Positions 16,900 to 26,140 are shown, counted from the stretch's first letter. The stretch is DNA of 64,000 nt from Fodinicola acaciae (GCF_010993745.1 NZ_WOTN01000003.1:1178001-1242000); one strand, 5' to 3'. The notes: generated from the sequence alone by a model not told the origin. Translations and numbers: made by a program.

Positions 16900-18816
16900 G
16901 TGGTGCGGATGCGGCGCTTTCTTGGCACGGTCGTCCTCGGTCTGGCCCTGCTGACACCGGTGCCGGCCACCGCCGCACCGGTCGACCGCCAGCAGGATTT
17001 CGCCGCCGCCGCTGAGAAATACGGCGTGCCGGTGTCGGTGTTGCTCGGCGTCTCGTATCTGGAGTCGCGCTGGGACGACCACCGCGGATCGCCGAGCTCG
17101 GCGGGCGGTTTCGGACCGATGAACCTCACCGACGCGCGTTACGTCGTCGCGCACGCGCCGGCCGGCAACGAGTTCGCCGATGATCCGCGCGGCGACGAAC
17201 GCCGGCCGAGCGGACCACTTCCGGACACCGGCACGCCGGCACTCGACGCGCCGTCGATGCGCACGTTGCCGGAAGCGGCCACCCTGACCGGTCTCGACCC
17301 GGCCGCACTGCGTACGGACCCGGCCGCCAACATCGCCGGCGCCGCCGCGCTTTTGGCGCGCTATCAGCACGATCTCGGCTTCTCCGGCGCCGAGCCCGGC
17401 GACTGGTATGGCGCGGTCGCGCGATATTCCGGCGCGACGACCGGCACCGGAGCGCGACAGTTCGCCGACCAGGTCTTCGACCTGATCCGCACCGGTGCGA
17501 GCCGACAGACCAACGACGGCCAGCACGTTTCGTTGGCTGGCACCGACCTACGGCCGGCGACCGGCCAGCTGGCCGCACTGCGGCTCGCCTCGACGACCTC
17601 CACGACCACCGAGTGTCCGTCCACTGTGGACTGTGACTTCGCGCCAGCCGCGTACACGCAAACCGGTGCGTCCAAAGAGCAATATGGCAACTACGACTGG
17701 GCTCACCGGCCGGCCAACCTGAAGATCCAGTACATCGTCATCCACGACCAGGAGGGCTACTACAACGGCACGGTGAGCTGGTTCCAGAACCCGGCGGCGA
17801 AAACCTCGTCGACCTACGTGATGCGCTCCAGCGACGGTCACATCACCCAGATGGTGAAGACCTCCGACCTCGCCTGGCACGCCGGAAACTGGTATCTCAA
17901 CATGCATTCGGTCGGCATCGAGCACGAGGGTTTCGCGGCCGCCGGCGCCACCTGGTACACCGAGGCGATGTATCGCCAGTCGGCCAAGCTCGTGCGCTAT
18001 CTCGCGCAGCGCTTCGATATTCCGCTGGACCGGCGGCACATTCTGGCGCACGGCAACGTGCCCGCGCTGGTGCCGGCGAAAATTCCGGGCATGCACTGGG
18101 ATCCGGGACCGTACTGGGATTGGAACCACTACATGGACCTGCTGCACGCGACGCCGCGGCCGGCTCGTTTCGGTGGCCTGCTGACGATTTCCCCGGACTT
18201 CGCGACCAACCAGCCGCCGGTCACCGGCTGCGACAAGTCGGGCAGCGGCAACCCGTGCCCGCCGCAGGCGTCGAATGTCGTCTACCTGCGCGAATCTCCG
18301 TCCGCCGACGCGCCGCTGGTCACCGACACCGGCCTCGGTGCCGGCGCGTACGACATCGCCGACTGGGGTGCGCGCGCCGAGGCCGGCCAGCAGTTCGCGT
18401 CGGCCGGCCGGTCCGGCGACTGGAGCGCGATCTGGTATCTGGGCCGCAAAGCCTGGTTCCTCGACCCCCGCAAGGCGCCGACCGCCTACGCCTCGGCCGG
18501 CTTCACCGTGACGCCGCGGCATGGCCTGTCATCCATCCAGGTCTTCGGCGCGGCCTATCCGGAACCGGCCGCGTACAACGGAAATCCGGTGCCGGCGCAG
18601 CCGGTGACGCCGCTGCCGTACGCGATCGCGGCCGGCCAGCGATACGCGCTCGGCGAGTGGCGCGTGCCGACGGATTACTACTACGCGCCGACGATCGACG
18701 CGTCGTATCCCGGCGACCACACGGTCGTACGCGGGAAGACGCGTTATCTGGAGATCCAGTTCAACCACCGGGTCGCGTTCGTCAAGGCATCCGACGTCAC
18801 GCTTCTCCCCTACTGA
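16900..18816 (+). CDS. Secreted N-acetylmuramoyl-L-alanine amidase (Amidase_2) with extra N-terminal domain
   Basis: The 638-residue protein has a signal peptide (cleavage near ATAAP, residue 26). Residues about 30-210 form a helical domain resembling a lytic transglycosylase/lysozyme-like fold (ESRWDDHRGSPSSAGGFGPMN). The amidase_2 domain follows (about 275-420) with zinc-type histidines in IVIHDQEG, GIEHEG and ILAHGNV and the PGMHWDPGPYWDW end. The last ~200 residues look like SH3-type repeats (VVYLRESPSADAPLV). It would cut cell-wall peptide from glycan. GTG at 16900 or 16903 or ATG at 16909 could be the start. Its last 7 bases overlap the next gene tail-to-tail. Confidence 0.82.
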   Translation: MVRMRRFLGTVVLGLALLTPVPATAAPVDRQQDFAAAAEKYGVPVSVLLGVSYLESRWDDHRGSPSSAGGFGPMNLTDARYVVAHAPAGNEFADDPRGDERRPSGPLPDTGTPALDAPSMRTLPEAATLTGLDPAALRTDPAANIAGAAALLARYQHDLGFSGAEPGDWYGAVARYSGATTGTGARQFADQVFDLIRTGASRQTNDGQHVSLAGTDLRPATGQLAALRLASTTSTTTECPSTVDCDFAPAAYTQTGASKEQYGNYDWAHRPANLKIQYIVIHDQEGYYNGTVSWFQNPAAKTSSTYVMRSSDGHITQMVKTSDLAWHAGNWYLNMHSVGIEHEGFAAAGATWYTEAMYRQSAKLVRYLAQRFDIPLDRRHILAHGNVPALVPAKIPGMHWDPGPYWDWNHYMDLLHATPRPARFGGLLTISPDFATNQPPVTGCDKSGSGNPCPPQASNVVYLRESPSADAPLVTDTGLGAGAYDIADWGARAEAGQQFASAGRSGDWSAIWYLGRKAWFLDPRKAPTAYASAGFTVTPRHGLSSIQVFGAAYPEPAAYNGNPVPAQPVTPLPYAIAAGQRYALGEWRVPTDYYYAPTIDASYPGDHTVVRGKTRYLEIQFNHRVAFVKASDVTLLPY

Positions 18817-19181
18817 AACCGCCGGTCAGGTGTTCGTCGCCGTCGTGGCGCCGGTTGGCGCTGCGGCGGCGAGCCACCGGGCGGCCGGCTGCCCGCGCGC
18901 GGCCGGGCCGCCTGCCGGCGTACGCGCGGACGCGGCTCGACGGGGCGCCTCGGCAGCGGCATCGTCCGCTCGCGGCGCCAGGCCGCCAGGATGAGCCGCA
19001 GCGTCGCCTGAGCGGCGCGGCGGCGCTCACGACGGCGTGACCAGACCGCCGGCAGCACGACGCCGACGACCAGCAGCAGGAGAACGGCGCCGAGAATGGC
19101 GATGACCAGCCAGACCGCACCCTGCAGGGCGGTGAGCACGGTGGCCAGGTTGCCGATGAACCGCTGAGCCCAGCGTTGCAT
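18810..19181 (-). CDS. Small membrane protein with basic C-terminal tail
   Basis: The 123-residue protein has one or two hydrophobic segments (about residues 15-45: TALQGAVWLVIAILGAVLLLLVV...) followed by a very Arg/Pro-rich tail. GAAAGGG lies 8 bases before the ATG. No family is recognised. The basic low-complexity tail could bind nucleic acid or acidic lipid, which is speculation. The gene is convergent with the amidase gene. Confidence 0.5.
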   Translation of the reverse strand: MQRWAQRFIGNLATVLTALQGAVWLVIAILGAVLLLLVVGVVLPAVWSRRRERRRAAQATLRLILAAWRRERTMPLPRRPVEPRPRVRRQAARPRAGSRPPGGSPPQRQPAPRRRRTPDRRFQ

Positions 19182-19328
19182 GCCGTGACCCTTTCGAAGT
19201 GGTCCGTCGCGGGACCCCGAGCGGTAGGGCGTCGTCTCGTCATGAACCTGCTGGCAAGGACCCCCGCAACCCCCAGGTGCCCCCTACGCACCTTCCGCTA
19301 ACTTTGCGGCAACCGTAGCAGAGCGGCG

Positions 19329-19364
19329 TGCACATGCCAATGCACAGGCCGATGCACGTGCAGC
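19329..19364. repeat. Three tandem ~12-bp repeats with TGCAC cores
   Basis: TGCAC occurs at 19329, 19341 and 19353, exactly 12 bp apart, within the units TGCACATGCCAA, TGCACAGGCCGA and TGCACGTGCAGC. They lie in the divergent region between the small membrane protein and the next gene and could be a regulator-binding array. Confidence 0.5.
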
Positions 19365-19418
19365 TACCGACGGTCACCCACGTACGCGCACGAAGATCAC
19401 TGATTACACGAATCGACT

Positions 19419-19435
19419 GTCAAGTCTCCCTTGAC
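19419..19435. promoter_or_regulatory. Inverted repeat GTCAAG-N5-CTTGAC upstream of the 19450 gene
   Basis: A perfect 6-bp inverted repeat ends 14 bp before the GTG start at 19450. Its position suggests an operator overlapping the transcription start region. The binding protein is unknown; the downstream gene product itself has a helix-turn-helix-like segment and could be the candidate. Confidence 0.4.
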
Positions 19436-19449
19436 GCTACAGTGGTCGC

Positions 19450-20019
19450 GTGGACGATCGCGATCTTGACGGTCCGGCCGACGCGGCGCTGCCTCGTGCG
19501 GCGCTGGCCCGGCTGGCGCTGAGTGCCGCCGCGAAGGAGGTCGCCGACCGCGCGATGTGGTTGGTGCCGGTGCCGGCCGAGCCACCGCCGGACGCCAGGC
19601 ACGTGGAGGAGGCCGCGCGCCTGGTCACCGCGGCGCAGGCCGTCCTGACCCAGGCGGTCGTACACGCGCGCGAGAGCGGTGCCAGCTGGTCGTCGGTCAG
19701 CTCGGCGCTCAACGTCACCCGCCAGGCGGCGCACCTCCGGTTCTCCGACGCGGTCAGCCGCTGGCGGGCGGCGCTCGACCAGCCGTGGACGACCGACGAC
19801 GACGGCATGCGCTGCGAGCTGCCCAAAGGCGCCGACCTGCCGGACCAGCACATGCGCGCGCTGGACCTGTGGTGCCACCGGCACATCAACCCCGAAATCG
19901 AGGCGAGGCAAGGCTTTCCGGTGCCACTCGGCAGTGGCGCGCACATGGTCTCCGACAACCTGCCGCAGCACACCGAGGAAACGCGGCGAGCGACCGCCGA
20001 GCGATTCCGTCGATCCTAG
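19450..20019 (+). CDS. Conserved hypothetical protein with helix-turn-helix-like segment
   Basis: The 189-residue protein starts at GTG 19450. Residues about 80-110 (GASWSSVSSALNVTRQAAHLRFSDAV) look like the helix-turn-helix used by several actinobacterial small DNA-binding proteins, preceded by a helical region. The C-terminal half contains WCHRHINPEIEARQG and has no recognisable domain. There is no clear ribosome site, so the transcript may be leaderless. An inverted repeat lies immediately upstream. Function unknown. Confidence 0.6.
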   Translation: MDDRDLDGPADAALPRAALARLALSAAAKEVADRAMWLVPVPAEPPPDARHVEEAARLVTAAQAVLTQAVVHARESGASWSSVSSALNVTRQAAHLRFSDAVSRWRAALDQPWTTDDDGMRCELPKGADLPDQHMRALDLWCHRHINPEIEARQGFPVPLGSGAHMVSDNLPQHTEETRRATAERFRRS

Positions 20020-20544
20020 GGCGGTTTCGTGCGGGGCGGCGACAGCCGAGCCCAAACACCGCCTGGCGCGATCTCAAGGGAGGGGCACCGGGACGCCAAA
20101 CGATCGACTGGAGCGCGCCTACGTGCGTAATACTTGTTTAACAAGACATCAAACCGGGCATTTATTCTCGCCCGGCAGTCACAACAGCATTATCAGCCTC
20201 ACTAGTCACACCCGCCACAACCTCCGGCAGCCGCGATGACATGAAGGCCCCGTTACGTGCGTCCAGCGCACGTAACTCGACCCTCACACCATCTGTGAAC
20301 CCCACATACTGGACCTGCCCGCCACCCACCGAGACGCCACGGCACCGCCGGCGCCCCAGCCACAATCCCGGTCCACCCACCTCGAGAACCGCACCCGCCG
20401 CACCCAACCCAACCACCACCCAAACCCTCGCGCGTCCCTCCCCTTGAGGTCGCCCTCCGCGCAGGAGCGCCCGCCGCGCAGGCGATAACCCCACCCGCCC
20501 AGCGCACCAATCGGGAAGGCGCAACCACCCCCAAAACACAACAA
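20020..20544. other. 525-bp intergenic region with a hairpin and a C-rich tract
   Basis: I find no convincing gene. Around 20290-20440 the plus strand is extremely rich in CCACC-type tracts. Open frames through it on either strand have low-complexity Pro/Thr/Arg or Gly/Arg translations and no ribosome site. A perfect hairpin lies at 20252-20276. The region is downstream of both flanking genes, which are convergent. Confidence 0.5.
20252..20276. repeat. Hairpin sharing the apical core of palindrome family 1
   Basis: GTTACGTGCG / CGCACGTAAC (10-bp perfect arms) surround TCCAG. The 15-mer GTGCGTCCAGCGCAC is the exact reverse complement of the apex of the family 1 copy at 43632-43678. The upstream AAGGCCCC has no matching right arm, so this may be a decayed longer palindrome. 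Confidence 0.55.
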
Positions 20545-21378
20545 TTAAGCTCGTTGCGTGCCGAGTACACGCAGAAGGTCCAGCGCCTGTTCGGCGCTGC
20601 TGCCCGGCTCGGCGGAGTTGACGATCAGCCGCTGGCCGGCGTCCGGCAGCATGAAGACCTCGCAGTCCAGCTGGATCTCCCCCACCTCGGGATGGACGAA
20701 CGTCTTGGTCTGCGACCGGCGTACGGACACCTCGTGCTCGTCCCACAGCCGCGCGAAGTCGGCGCTGCCGGCGCGCAACCGGCGTACCAGCTCGGGACCG
20801 CGCGGGTCACCCGGATGCGCGGCCACGGCGGCGCGCAGGTCGGAGACGTGGCTGCGCGCGTTGTAGTCGCGGTCGCGCATGACCAGGCTGGCCTGCCCGT
20901 CCGGCGGACAGAAGAACATCAGGTGCATGTTGCGATCTGCGTCCGGCAGCTGCGAATAGTCGCGGCCGAGCGCGGCGAAGACCGGCGTCCAGGCGAGTAC
21001 GTAACCGAGGTCGTCGCAGACGATCGCGGCCACGTCGGAGAGCCGGTCGAGCATCCGCAGCACGCCGGGCCGTACGTGGCTGGACGGCGCACCGAGCCGC
21101 GGCGCCTCCTCGCCGACCAGGTGAAACAGGTGGTCGCGCTCGTCCTCGGTGAGCCGCAGCGCGCGAGCCAGCGAGGTGAGCAGCTGGCGGGACGGACGCG
21201 GCCCGCGGGCCTGCTCCAGCCGCGTGTAGTAGTCGCACGACATGCCGGCCAGGTTGGCGACCTCCTCGCGGCGCAGTCCTGGTGTCCGACGGCGGCGTCC
21301 GACCGGCAGGCCGACCGCGACCGGCTGCAGCACGGCCCGGCGTCTGCGCAGGAAATCGGCCAGAGAGGCAGCGTCCAT
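20545..21378 (-). CDS. XRE regulator with MmyB-like ligand-binding domain
   Basis: The 277-residue protein has a helix-turn-helix (residues about 10-75, TPGLRREEVANLAGMSCDYYTRLEQARG, highly typical of this actinobacterial group) and a C-terminal MmyB-like PAS-type domain (about 105-270, ending in VHPEVGEIQLDCEVFMLPDAGQ). These regulators usually control a divergent oxidoreductase gene, and here an NAD-dependent epimerase-like gene is divergent with starts 101 bp apart. The ATG at 21376-21378 starts just before the conserved N-terminus; the frame is open further upstream without a good start. Confidence 0.85.
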   Translation of the reverse strand: MDAASLADFLRRRRAVLQPVAVGLPVGRRRRTPGLRREEVANLAGMSCDYYTRLEQARGPRPSRQLLTSLARALRLTEDERDHLFHLVGEEAPRLGAPSSHVRPGVLRMLDRLSDVAAIVCDDLGYVLAWTPVFAALGRDYSQLPDADRNMHLMFFCPPDGQASLVMRDRDYNARSHVSDLRAAVAAHPGDPRGPELVRRLRAGSADFARLWDEHEVSVRRSQTKTFVHPEVGEIQLDCEVFMLPDAGQRLIVNSAEPGSSAEQALDLLRVLGTQRA

Positions 21379-21479
21379 GGCACCATCCTGGCGCGGCCGC
21401 GACGGCTCAGCCAGGGATCGCCGGTCCCAGCCTTGGCGGGTCTCTACCGGGCCGCGCGGAAGGCGGCGATGGTCGAGGC

Positions 21480-22316
21480 ATGACAACTCTGATCACCGGT
21501 GCCACCGGCAAGGTCGGCAGCCGGTTCGCGCGGCGGATGCTCGCGGCCGCCGAGCCGGTCCGGCTTTTCGTACGCGACAAGGAAAAGGCACTCGCCGGCG
21601 CGGACGTCGTCGTCGGCGACCTGCGTGACGCGGCGGCCGTACGCGACGCGGTCGACGGCGTGTCGGCGGTCGTACACATCGCGAGCTCGTTCCGGTCGTG
21701 GGACGCCGACCAACTCGTCGAGGTCGACATCGCCGGCACCGAACAACTCGCGCGCGCGGCGCTGGAGGCCGGCGTGACGCGGTTTGTCTACACCAGCACC
21801 AACCTCGTCTACGACGGCTGCGACTACGGCCGGCCGGCGACCGAGGACGACCCGGTCGGCACCGACCTGTTCGCGTATCCGGCCGCGAAGGCCGAGGCCG
21901 AGCGGCGGTTGCGGGCGATGGCCGGCCTCGACCTGCGGATCGTACGGCTGCCGTTCGTCTACGGCGACGGCGATCCGCACGTGGCCGACGCGGCGGCGAT
22001 GCTCGGCAGCTGGCCGCCGTACCAGCGGCTCACCACCGCGCACCACGCCGACGTGGCGCAGGCTCTGATGCGAGCGCTGCGCGCGGAAGGCGTCGGCGGA
22101 CGTACGTACAACCTGGCCGACGACGCGCCGATGACGGCCTATGAGGTCTTCGCCCTGCACGGACTGGCGCTGCCTGACCGGGCAGAAAACGCCGACCGTT
22201 CGGCCGATCCGTCGCCGTGGCTACACACCGTGAGCACCGCGCGGATCCGCCGTGAGCTCGGATACCGGCCGCTCTATCCGACCGTCGCGAGCGCCGCCGA
22301 GGCCGGAGCGGTTTAG
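21480..22316 (+). CDS. NAD(P)-dependent epimerase/dehydratase-family (extended SDR) protein
   Basis: The 278-residue protein begins with the Rossmann motif TLITGATGKVGSRFARR and has the SDR catalytic pair in FAYPAAKAEAE (YxxxK), the central VYTSTNLVYDG strand and the LPFVYG segment. It is probably an NAD(P)-dependent oxidoreductase on a small sugar or ketone; substrate unknown. GGCGGCGATGGTCGAGGC before the ATG offers only a weak ribosome site. It is divergent from the MmyB-type regulator, its likely controller. Confidence 0.82.
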   Translation: MTTLITGATGKVGSRFARRMLAAAEPVRLFVRDKEKALAGADVVVGDLRDAAAVRDAVDGVSAVVHIASSFRSWDADQLVEVDIAGTEQLARAALEAGVTRFVYTSTNLVYDGCDYGRPATEDDPVGTDLFAYPAAKAEAERRLRAMAGLDLRIVRLPFVYGDGDPHVADAAAMLGSWPPYQRLTTAHHADVAQALMRALRAEGVGGRTYNLADDAPMTAYEVFALHGLALPDRAENADRSADPSPWLHTVSTARIRRELGYRPLYPTVASAAEAGAV

Positions 22317-22438
22317 CTCCTATCGCCCGCGTCACCGCCAGCTTTACTGCCGCGACACGCATAAATGACTGATCATTGTGGCACTCACGTAGTTCACTTG
22401 AGGGTGATCACAGCGACAGGCAGAAGGGTGGCGGGGTG

Positions 22439-23425
22439 ATGAGCAGAGCGCGGACGGCACGCCGGATCGCCACCGCCGCCGCGTATGGCGGCGGTGTGGG
22501 GTTACTCGGTGTCGGCATGTACGGACTGTTGATGGCCGAGGCGAGCTGGGCTCGCAAGGTCATCCAGCCGCTGCCGTACGGCGGACCGCCCAGTGCCGAC
22601 GGCGTCTATGGCGCCGATCTGCCGGGTGAGCCGCTGGTGCTGGCCGTGCTCGGCGACTCGACCTCGGTCGGCTATGGCGTGGAGCGGGTCGAGGACACGC
22701 CCGGCGCCGTACTCGCCGGCGGCCTGTCCAAGCAGGTGCGGCGGCCGGTGCGGGTCGTCAGCGCCGGTGTCATCGGCGCGGTGTCGGCCGACCTGGCCGT
22801 CCAGGTCGAGCGGGTGCTGCCGGACCGGCCGGATGTCGCGATGATCCTGATCGGCGGCAACGACGTGACGACGCGCGCGCGTACGGCCGAGGCCGTAGGA
22901 CACCTCGACCAGGCCGTACGTGCCCTGGCCGCGGTCGGCTGTCGGTCCGTCGTCGGCACCTGTCCCGACCTGGGCACCATCGAGCCGATCTATCCGCCGC
23001 TGCGCTGGGTCGCGCGGCTGGACAGCCGGCGGCTGGCCGCCGCGCAGACGATCGCGGTGGTCGAGGCCGGCGGGCGTACGGTCTCGCTCGGCGACCTGCT
23101 CGGTCCGCAGTTCGTACGCGCGCGCGACCGGATGTTCTCGCCGGACCGCTTCCATCCGTCCGCCGAGGGCTATGCGCTCGCCGTCGCGGCGATGCTGCCG
23201 GCGGTCGTCGCGAGCGTGCTGGGCACCGAGCCGGCCGCCGACGGCGTCATGCCGCTGCCGAAGGCCGCCGTACAGGCCGTGGCCACCGCCGGCACCGAGG
23301 TCTCCGGCGCCGGCGTCGCCGGCTCCGACGACCGCCGCGACCTGTGGGGCCAGCTGCGTCAACGTATCCGCCTGCCGCGCTTCGGCTCCGCCGCGACACC
23401 GGCCCCCGAAGCCGCCCGCGTCTGA
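22439..23425 (+). CDS. SGNH/GDSL-type hydrolase, membrane-anchored
   Basis: The 328-residue protein has an N-terminal hydrophobic anchor (about residues 10-35) and an SGNH esterase domain: block I VLGDSTSVGYG (nucleophile Ser), block III GGNDVT, and block V DRFHPSAEGY with the catalytic Asp-x-x-His. The final ~80 residues are low-complexity. It is likely an extracytoplasmic esterase or acyl hydrolase. An adjacent GTG at 22436 could also start; GGTGGCGGGG precedes both. Confidence 0.82.
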   Translation: MSRARTARRIATAAAYGGGVGLLGVGMYGLLMAEASWARKVIQPLPYGGPPSADGVYGADLPGEPLVLAVLGDSTSVGYGVERVEDTPGAVLAGGLSKQVRRPVRVVSAGVIGAVSADLAVQVERVLPDRPDVAMILIGGNDVTTRARTAEAVGHLDQAVRALAAVGCRSVVGTCPDLGTIEPIYPPLRWVARLDSRRLAAAQTIAVVEAGGRTVSLGDLLGPQFVRARDRMFSPDRFHPSAEGYALAVAAMLPAVVASVLGTEPAADGVMPLPKAAVQAVATAGTEVSGAGVAGSDDRRDLWGQLRQRIRLPRFGSAATPAPEAARV

Positions 23426-23489
23426 GGTTTTGCCGCAACGCCTCATTTCCGAGCGTGACTTGAGCGGCCGCGCGAGTTACTTTCGAGTA

Positions 23490-24704
23490 ATGACTGAAGC
23501 CGTGATCGTCGCCACCGCTCGTTCGCCGATCGGCCGGGCCGGCAAGGGGTCCATGACCGAGGTGCGGCCGGACGACCTCACCGCCACCATCGTCAGGACC
23601 GCGCTGGACAAGGTGCCCCAGCTCGACCCGTCCACCATCGACGACCTGATGCTCGGCTGCGGCCTGCCCGGTGGCGAGCAGGGCTTCAACATGGCGCGTG
23701 TGGTGGCGGTCAAGCTCGGCTATGACTCGCTGCCCGGCACCACGGTGACGCGCTATTGCTCCTCCAGCCTGCAGACGACCCGGATGGCCTTCCACGCCAT
23801 CAAGGCCGGCGAGGGCGACGCGTTCATCTCGGCCGGCGTCGAGATGGTCTCGCGGTTTGCCAAGGGCAGCTCCGACTCGTGGCCGGACACGCACAACCCG
23901 GAGTTCGCCGAGGCCGAGGCACGCACGGCCAGGACCGCCGAAGGCGGCTCCGACTGGCATGACCCGCGCGAGGACGGCAAGGTGCCGGACATCTACATCG
24001 CGATGGGCCAGACCGCGGAAAACCTGGCGCGGCTCAAGAACGTCAGCCGCGAGGAGATGGACGAGTTCGGCGTACGCTCGCAAAACCTCGCCGAGAAGGC
24101 CATCAAGGACGGCTTCTGGTCGCGCGAGATCACCCCGATCACGCTGCCCAACGGCAACGTCATGGACCGCGACGACGGCCCGCGGCCGGGCGTGACGCTG
24201 GAAGGCGTGTCCGGCCTGAAGCCGGTGTTCCGTCCGGATGGCCGGGTCACCGCCGGCAACTGCTGTCCGCTCAACGACGGCGCCGCGGCGGTCGTCGTCA
24301 TGAGCGACACCAAGGCGCGCCAGCTCGGCATCAAGCCGCTGGCCAGGATCGTCGCGACCGGCGTGTCCGGCCTGTCGCCGGAGATCATGGGCTACGGACC
24401 CGTCGAGGCCTCACGCCAGGCGCTCAAGCGGGCCGGCCTGACCATCGACGACATCGACCTCGTGGAGATCAACGAGGCCTTCGCCGCGCAGGTCATCCCG
24501 TCGTACAAAGACCTCGGCGTTCCGCTGGAGAAGCTCAACGTCAACGGCGGCGCGATCGCGGTCGGCCACCCCTTCGGCATGACCGGCGCGCGGATCACCA
24601 CGACGCTGCTCAACTCGCTGGAGTTCCACGACAAGCGGCTCGGCCTGGAGACCATGTGCGTCGGCGGCGGCCAGGGAATGGCCCTCATTATCGAGCGGCT
24701 GTAG
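23490..24704 (+). CDS. Acetyl-CoA acyltransferase (thiolase)
   Basis: The 404-residue thiolase has all catalytic residues: C90 in TRYCSSSLQTT, H360 in AVGHPFGMTG and C390 in CVGGGQGMA, plus the NEAFAAQ motif. It cleaves 3-ketoacyl-CoA in fatty-acid breakdown, or condenses acetyl-CoA in the other direction; its length and the RYCSSSLQT segment fit the FadA-type degradative group. No beta-oxidation partner lies next to it, so it may act with an enzyme encoded elsewhere. A stem-loop terminator follows. Confidence 0.9.
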   Translation: MTEAVIVATARSPIGRAGKGSMTEVRPDDLTATIVRTALDKVPQLDPSTIDDLMLGCGLPGGEQGFNMARVVAVKLGYDSLPGTTVTRYCSSSLQTTRMAFHAIKAGEGDAFISAGVEMVSRFAKGSSDSWPDTHNPEFAEAEARTARTAEGGSDWHDPREDGKVPDIYIAMGQTAENLARLKNVSREEMDEFGVRSQNLAEKAIKDGFWSREITPITLPNGNVMDRDDGPRPGVTLEGVSGLKPVFRPDGRVTAGNCCPLNDGAAAVVVMSDTKARQLGIKPLARIVATGVSGLSPEIMGYGPVEASRQALKRAGLTIDDIDLVEINEAFAAQVIPSYKDLGVPLEKLNVNGGAIAVGHPFGMTGARITTTLLNSLEFHDKRLGLETMCVGGGQGMALIIERL

Positions 24705-24712
24705 AACCACCG

Positions 24713-24769
24713 CGAAGGTGACGTTTTGCCGGTCTTTTCGTACGCTTTCGCCGGCAAACGGCACCCTCG
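24713..24769. terminator. Stem-loop terminator (type 3, copy 2) after the thiolase gene
   Basis: Arms 24713-24732 and 24751-24769 pair over about 19 bp with a few mismatches around an 18-nt loop. The arm sequence (GAAGGTGACGTTTTGCCGG type) closely resembles the terminator at 13797-13854, indicating a repeated terminator sequence. Confidence 0.7.
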
Positions 24770-24865
24770 GCGCGGGCTGGCCGCTAGCGGCCGCCGACCT
24801 CAACGAAATGTCACGGCGTGGCGCGCACACTCCTCTCGGAAGTTTCTTTCCGGAGGGAGATCATC

Positions 24866-26104
24866 ATGGCCAGATTCCGACTACTCGCCGCCGCCGCGGC
24901 GGCTGTCACGGTGGCTGTCACGGTGGCTGCCGGCCTGGTCGGCGCCACCCCGGCCGCGGCCGCGCCGGCCGACGGTGTGGTGTTCAACGACCCCACCGAC
25001 GCGACGCACAAGTACGACATCCAGAACCACATCATCGACCTGATCCACGGCGCGCCGGCCGGCTCGACGATCCGGCTGACGATCTACCTGTTCGCCTCCT
25101 CGGCATACCGTGACGCGCTCATCCAGGCGCACGCGAACGGGGTGAACGTACAGTTCGTCGCCGACTCGGCCGAGGCGAAGCCGACCGCGACGACGTGGCA
25201 CCAGCTGGAGGACGCGCTCGGCACCGACAAGTCCAAGCCGTCCTACGCCATCACCTGCGGCGCCGGGCACGGCTGCGTCGACCCCGACTCCGGCATCAAC
25301 CACAACAAGTTCGCGCTGTTCTCCAGCACCGGCGGCAAGGACAAGGTCTTCGTCCAGTCGTCGGCCAACATGAACTCGCACGACGACGGCAAAGGCAACA
25401 GCGGCATCAACGCGTGGAACAACGCCGTCACGATGGTCGACGAGCCGGCGATCTACGACGCGTACGTGGCCAGGTTCAACGCGATGCGCGACCAGGTGCA
25501 CTCCACGCCGTACTCCTCGACCGACGGCACCAACGCCAAGGTCTATTTCTTCCCGCGGTCGTCCGGCAGCACGATCCTCGGCATCCTCGACAATGTGGAC
25601 TGTACGAAGAAAAACACCAGTGGCGGCTGGGGACCTGACCACCTCACGTCCATTCACGTGGCAATGTACAAGCTGTCCGACGTCGACGTGGCGAAGAAGC
25701 TGTGGAGCCTGGACGACCAAGGTTGCGTGGTGCACGTCGTACGCACCAACGTCGGCGCTTCCGACGACACGGCGATTTCCGCGCTGGAGAAATGCGACCG
25801 GCACAACGGCGTCACCGTCGACTCGATCCACGGCCGGGTCAATGACGACAACGACGAGAACGACACCGAGAAGGTCGGTTTCCTGCACTCGAAGTACCTG
25901 GTGATCGACGGTTACTACGACGGCGCGGCCAACCAGCGGGTGGCGTGGACCGGCAGCTACAACTACACCACCGGAGCGCTGCGCAGCAACGACGAGACGC
26001 TGCTGAAGATCCGCGGCCACTCCGACATCATCGACGCCTTCCAGGCCAACTTCGCGACCGTGGCCGCGCACAAGGACTACTCGAAACAAGCCGGCACCTG
26101 CTGA
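24866..26104 (+). CDS. Secreted phospholipase D-like (HKD) protein
   Basis: The 412-residue protein has a signal peptide containing an exact 12-bp tandem repeat (GTGGCTGTCACG type) and a likely cleavage after AAAAP. The two HKD half-sites are NHNKF near residue 152 and LHSKYLVIDG near residue 347, each with H-x-K and the second with the downstream aspartate. Residues between them include NAWNNAVTMVDE and YNYTTGALRSNDE. It would hydrolyse a phosphodiester outside the cell, perhaps phospholipid or DNA. GGAGGGAGA precedes the ATG. A family 1 palindrome follows the stop. Confidence 0.85.
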   Translation: MARFRLLAAAAAAVTVAVTVAAGLVGATPAAAAPADGVVFNDPTDATHKYDIQNHIIDLIHGAPAGSTIRLTIYLFASSAYRDALIQAHANGVNVQFVADSAEAKPTATTWHQLEDALGTDKSKPSYAITCGAGHGCVDPDSGINHNKFALFSSTGGKDKVFVQSSANMNSHDDGKGNSGINAWNNAVTMVDEPAIYDAYVARFNAMRDQVHSTPYSSTDGTNAKVYFFPRSSGSTILGILDNVDCTKKNTSGGWGPDHLTSIHVAMYKLSDVDVAKKLWSLDDQGCVVHVVRTNVGASDDTAISALEKCDRHNGVTVDSIHGRVNDDNDENDTEKVGFLHSKYLVIDGYYDGAANQRVAWTGSYNYTTGALRSNDETLLKIRGHSDIIDAFQANFATVAAHKDYSKQAGTC

Positions 26105-26140
26105 CCGCCCGCAGGCCTGCGGACTTTGCGGCGGATTGTT

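Noticed and set aside
20162-20746. A 194-codon minus-strand frame across the C-rich intergenic region
   Set aside because: The translation is low-complexity Gly/Arg, has no ribosome site, and runs into the MmyB regulator gene in a wrong frame.
22920-24704. A 594-codon plus-strand frame ending in the thiolase
   Set aside because: Residues before 23490 are the shadow of the SGNH hydrolase; the thiolase starts with ATG 23490.
24890-24935. The short tandem repeat in the phospholipase D-like signal peptide as a phase-variation tract
   Set aside because: The 12-bp units keep the reading frame and repeat only about twice, so slippage would only change signal-peptide length.
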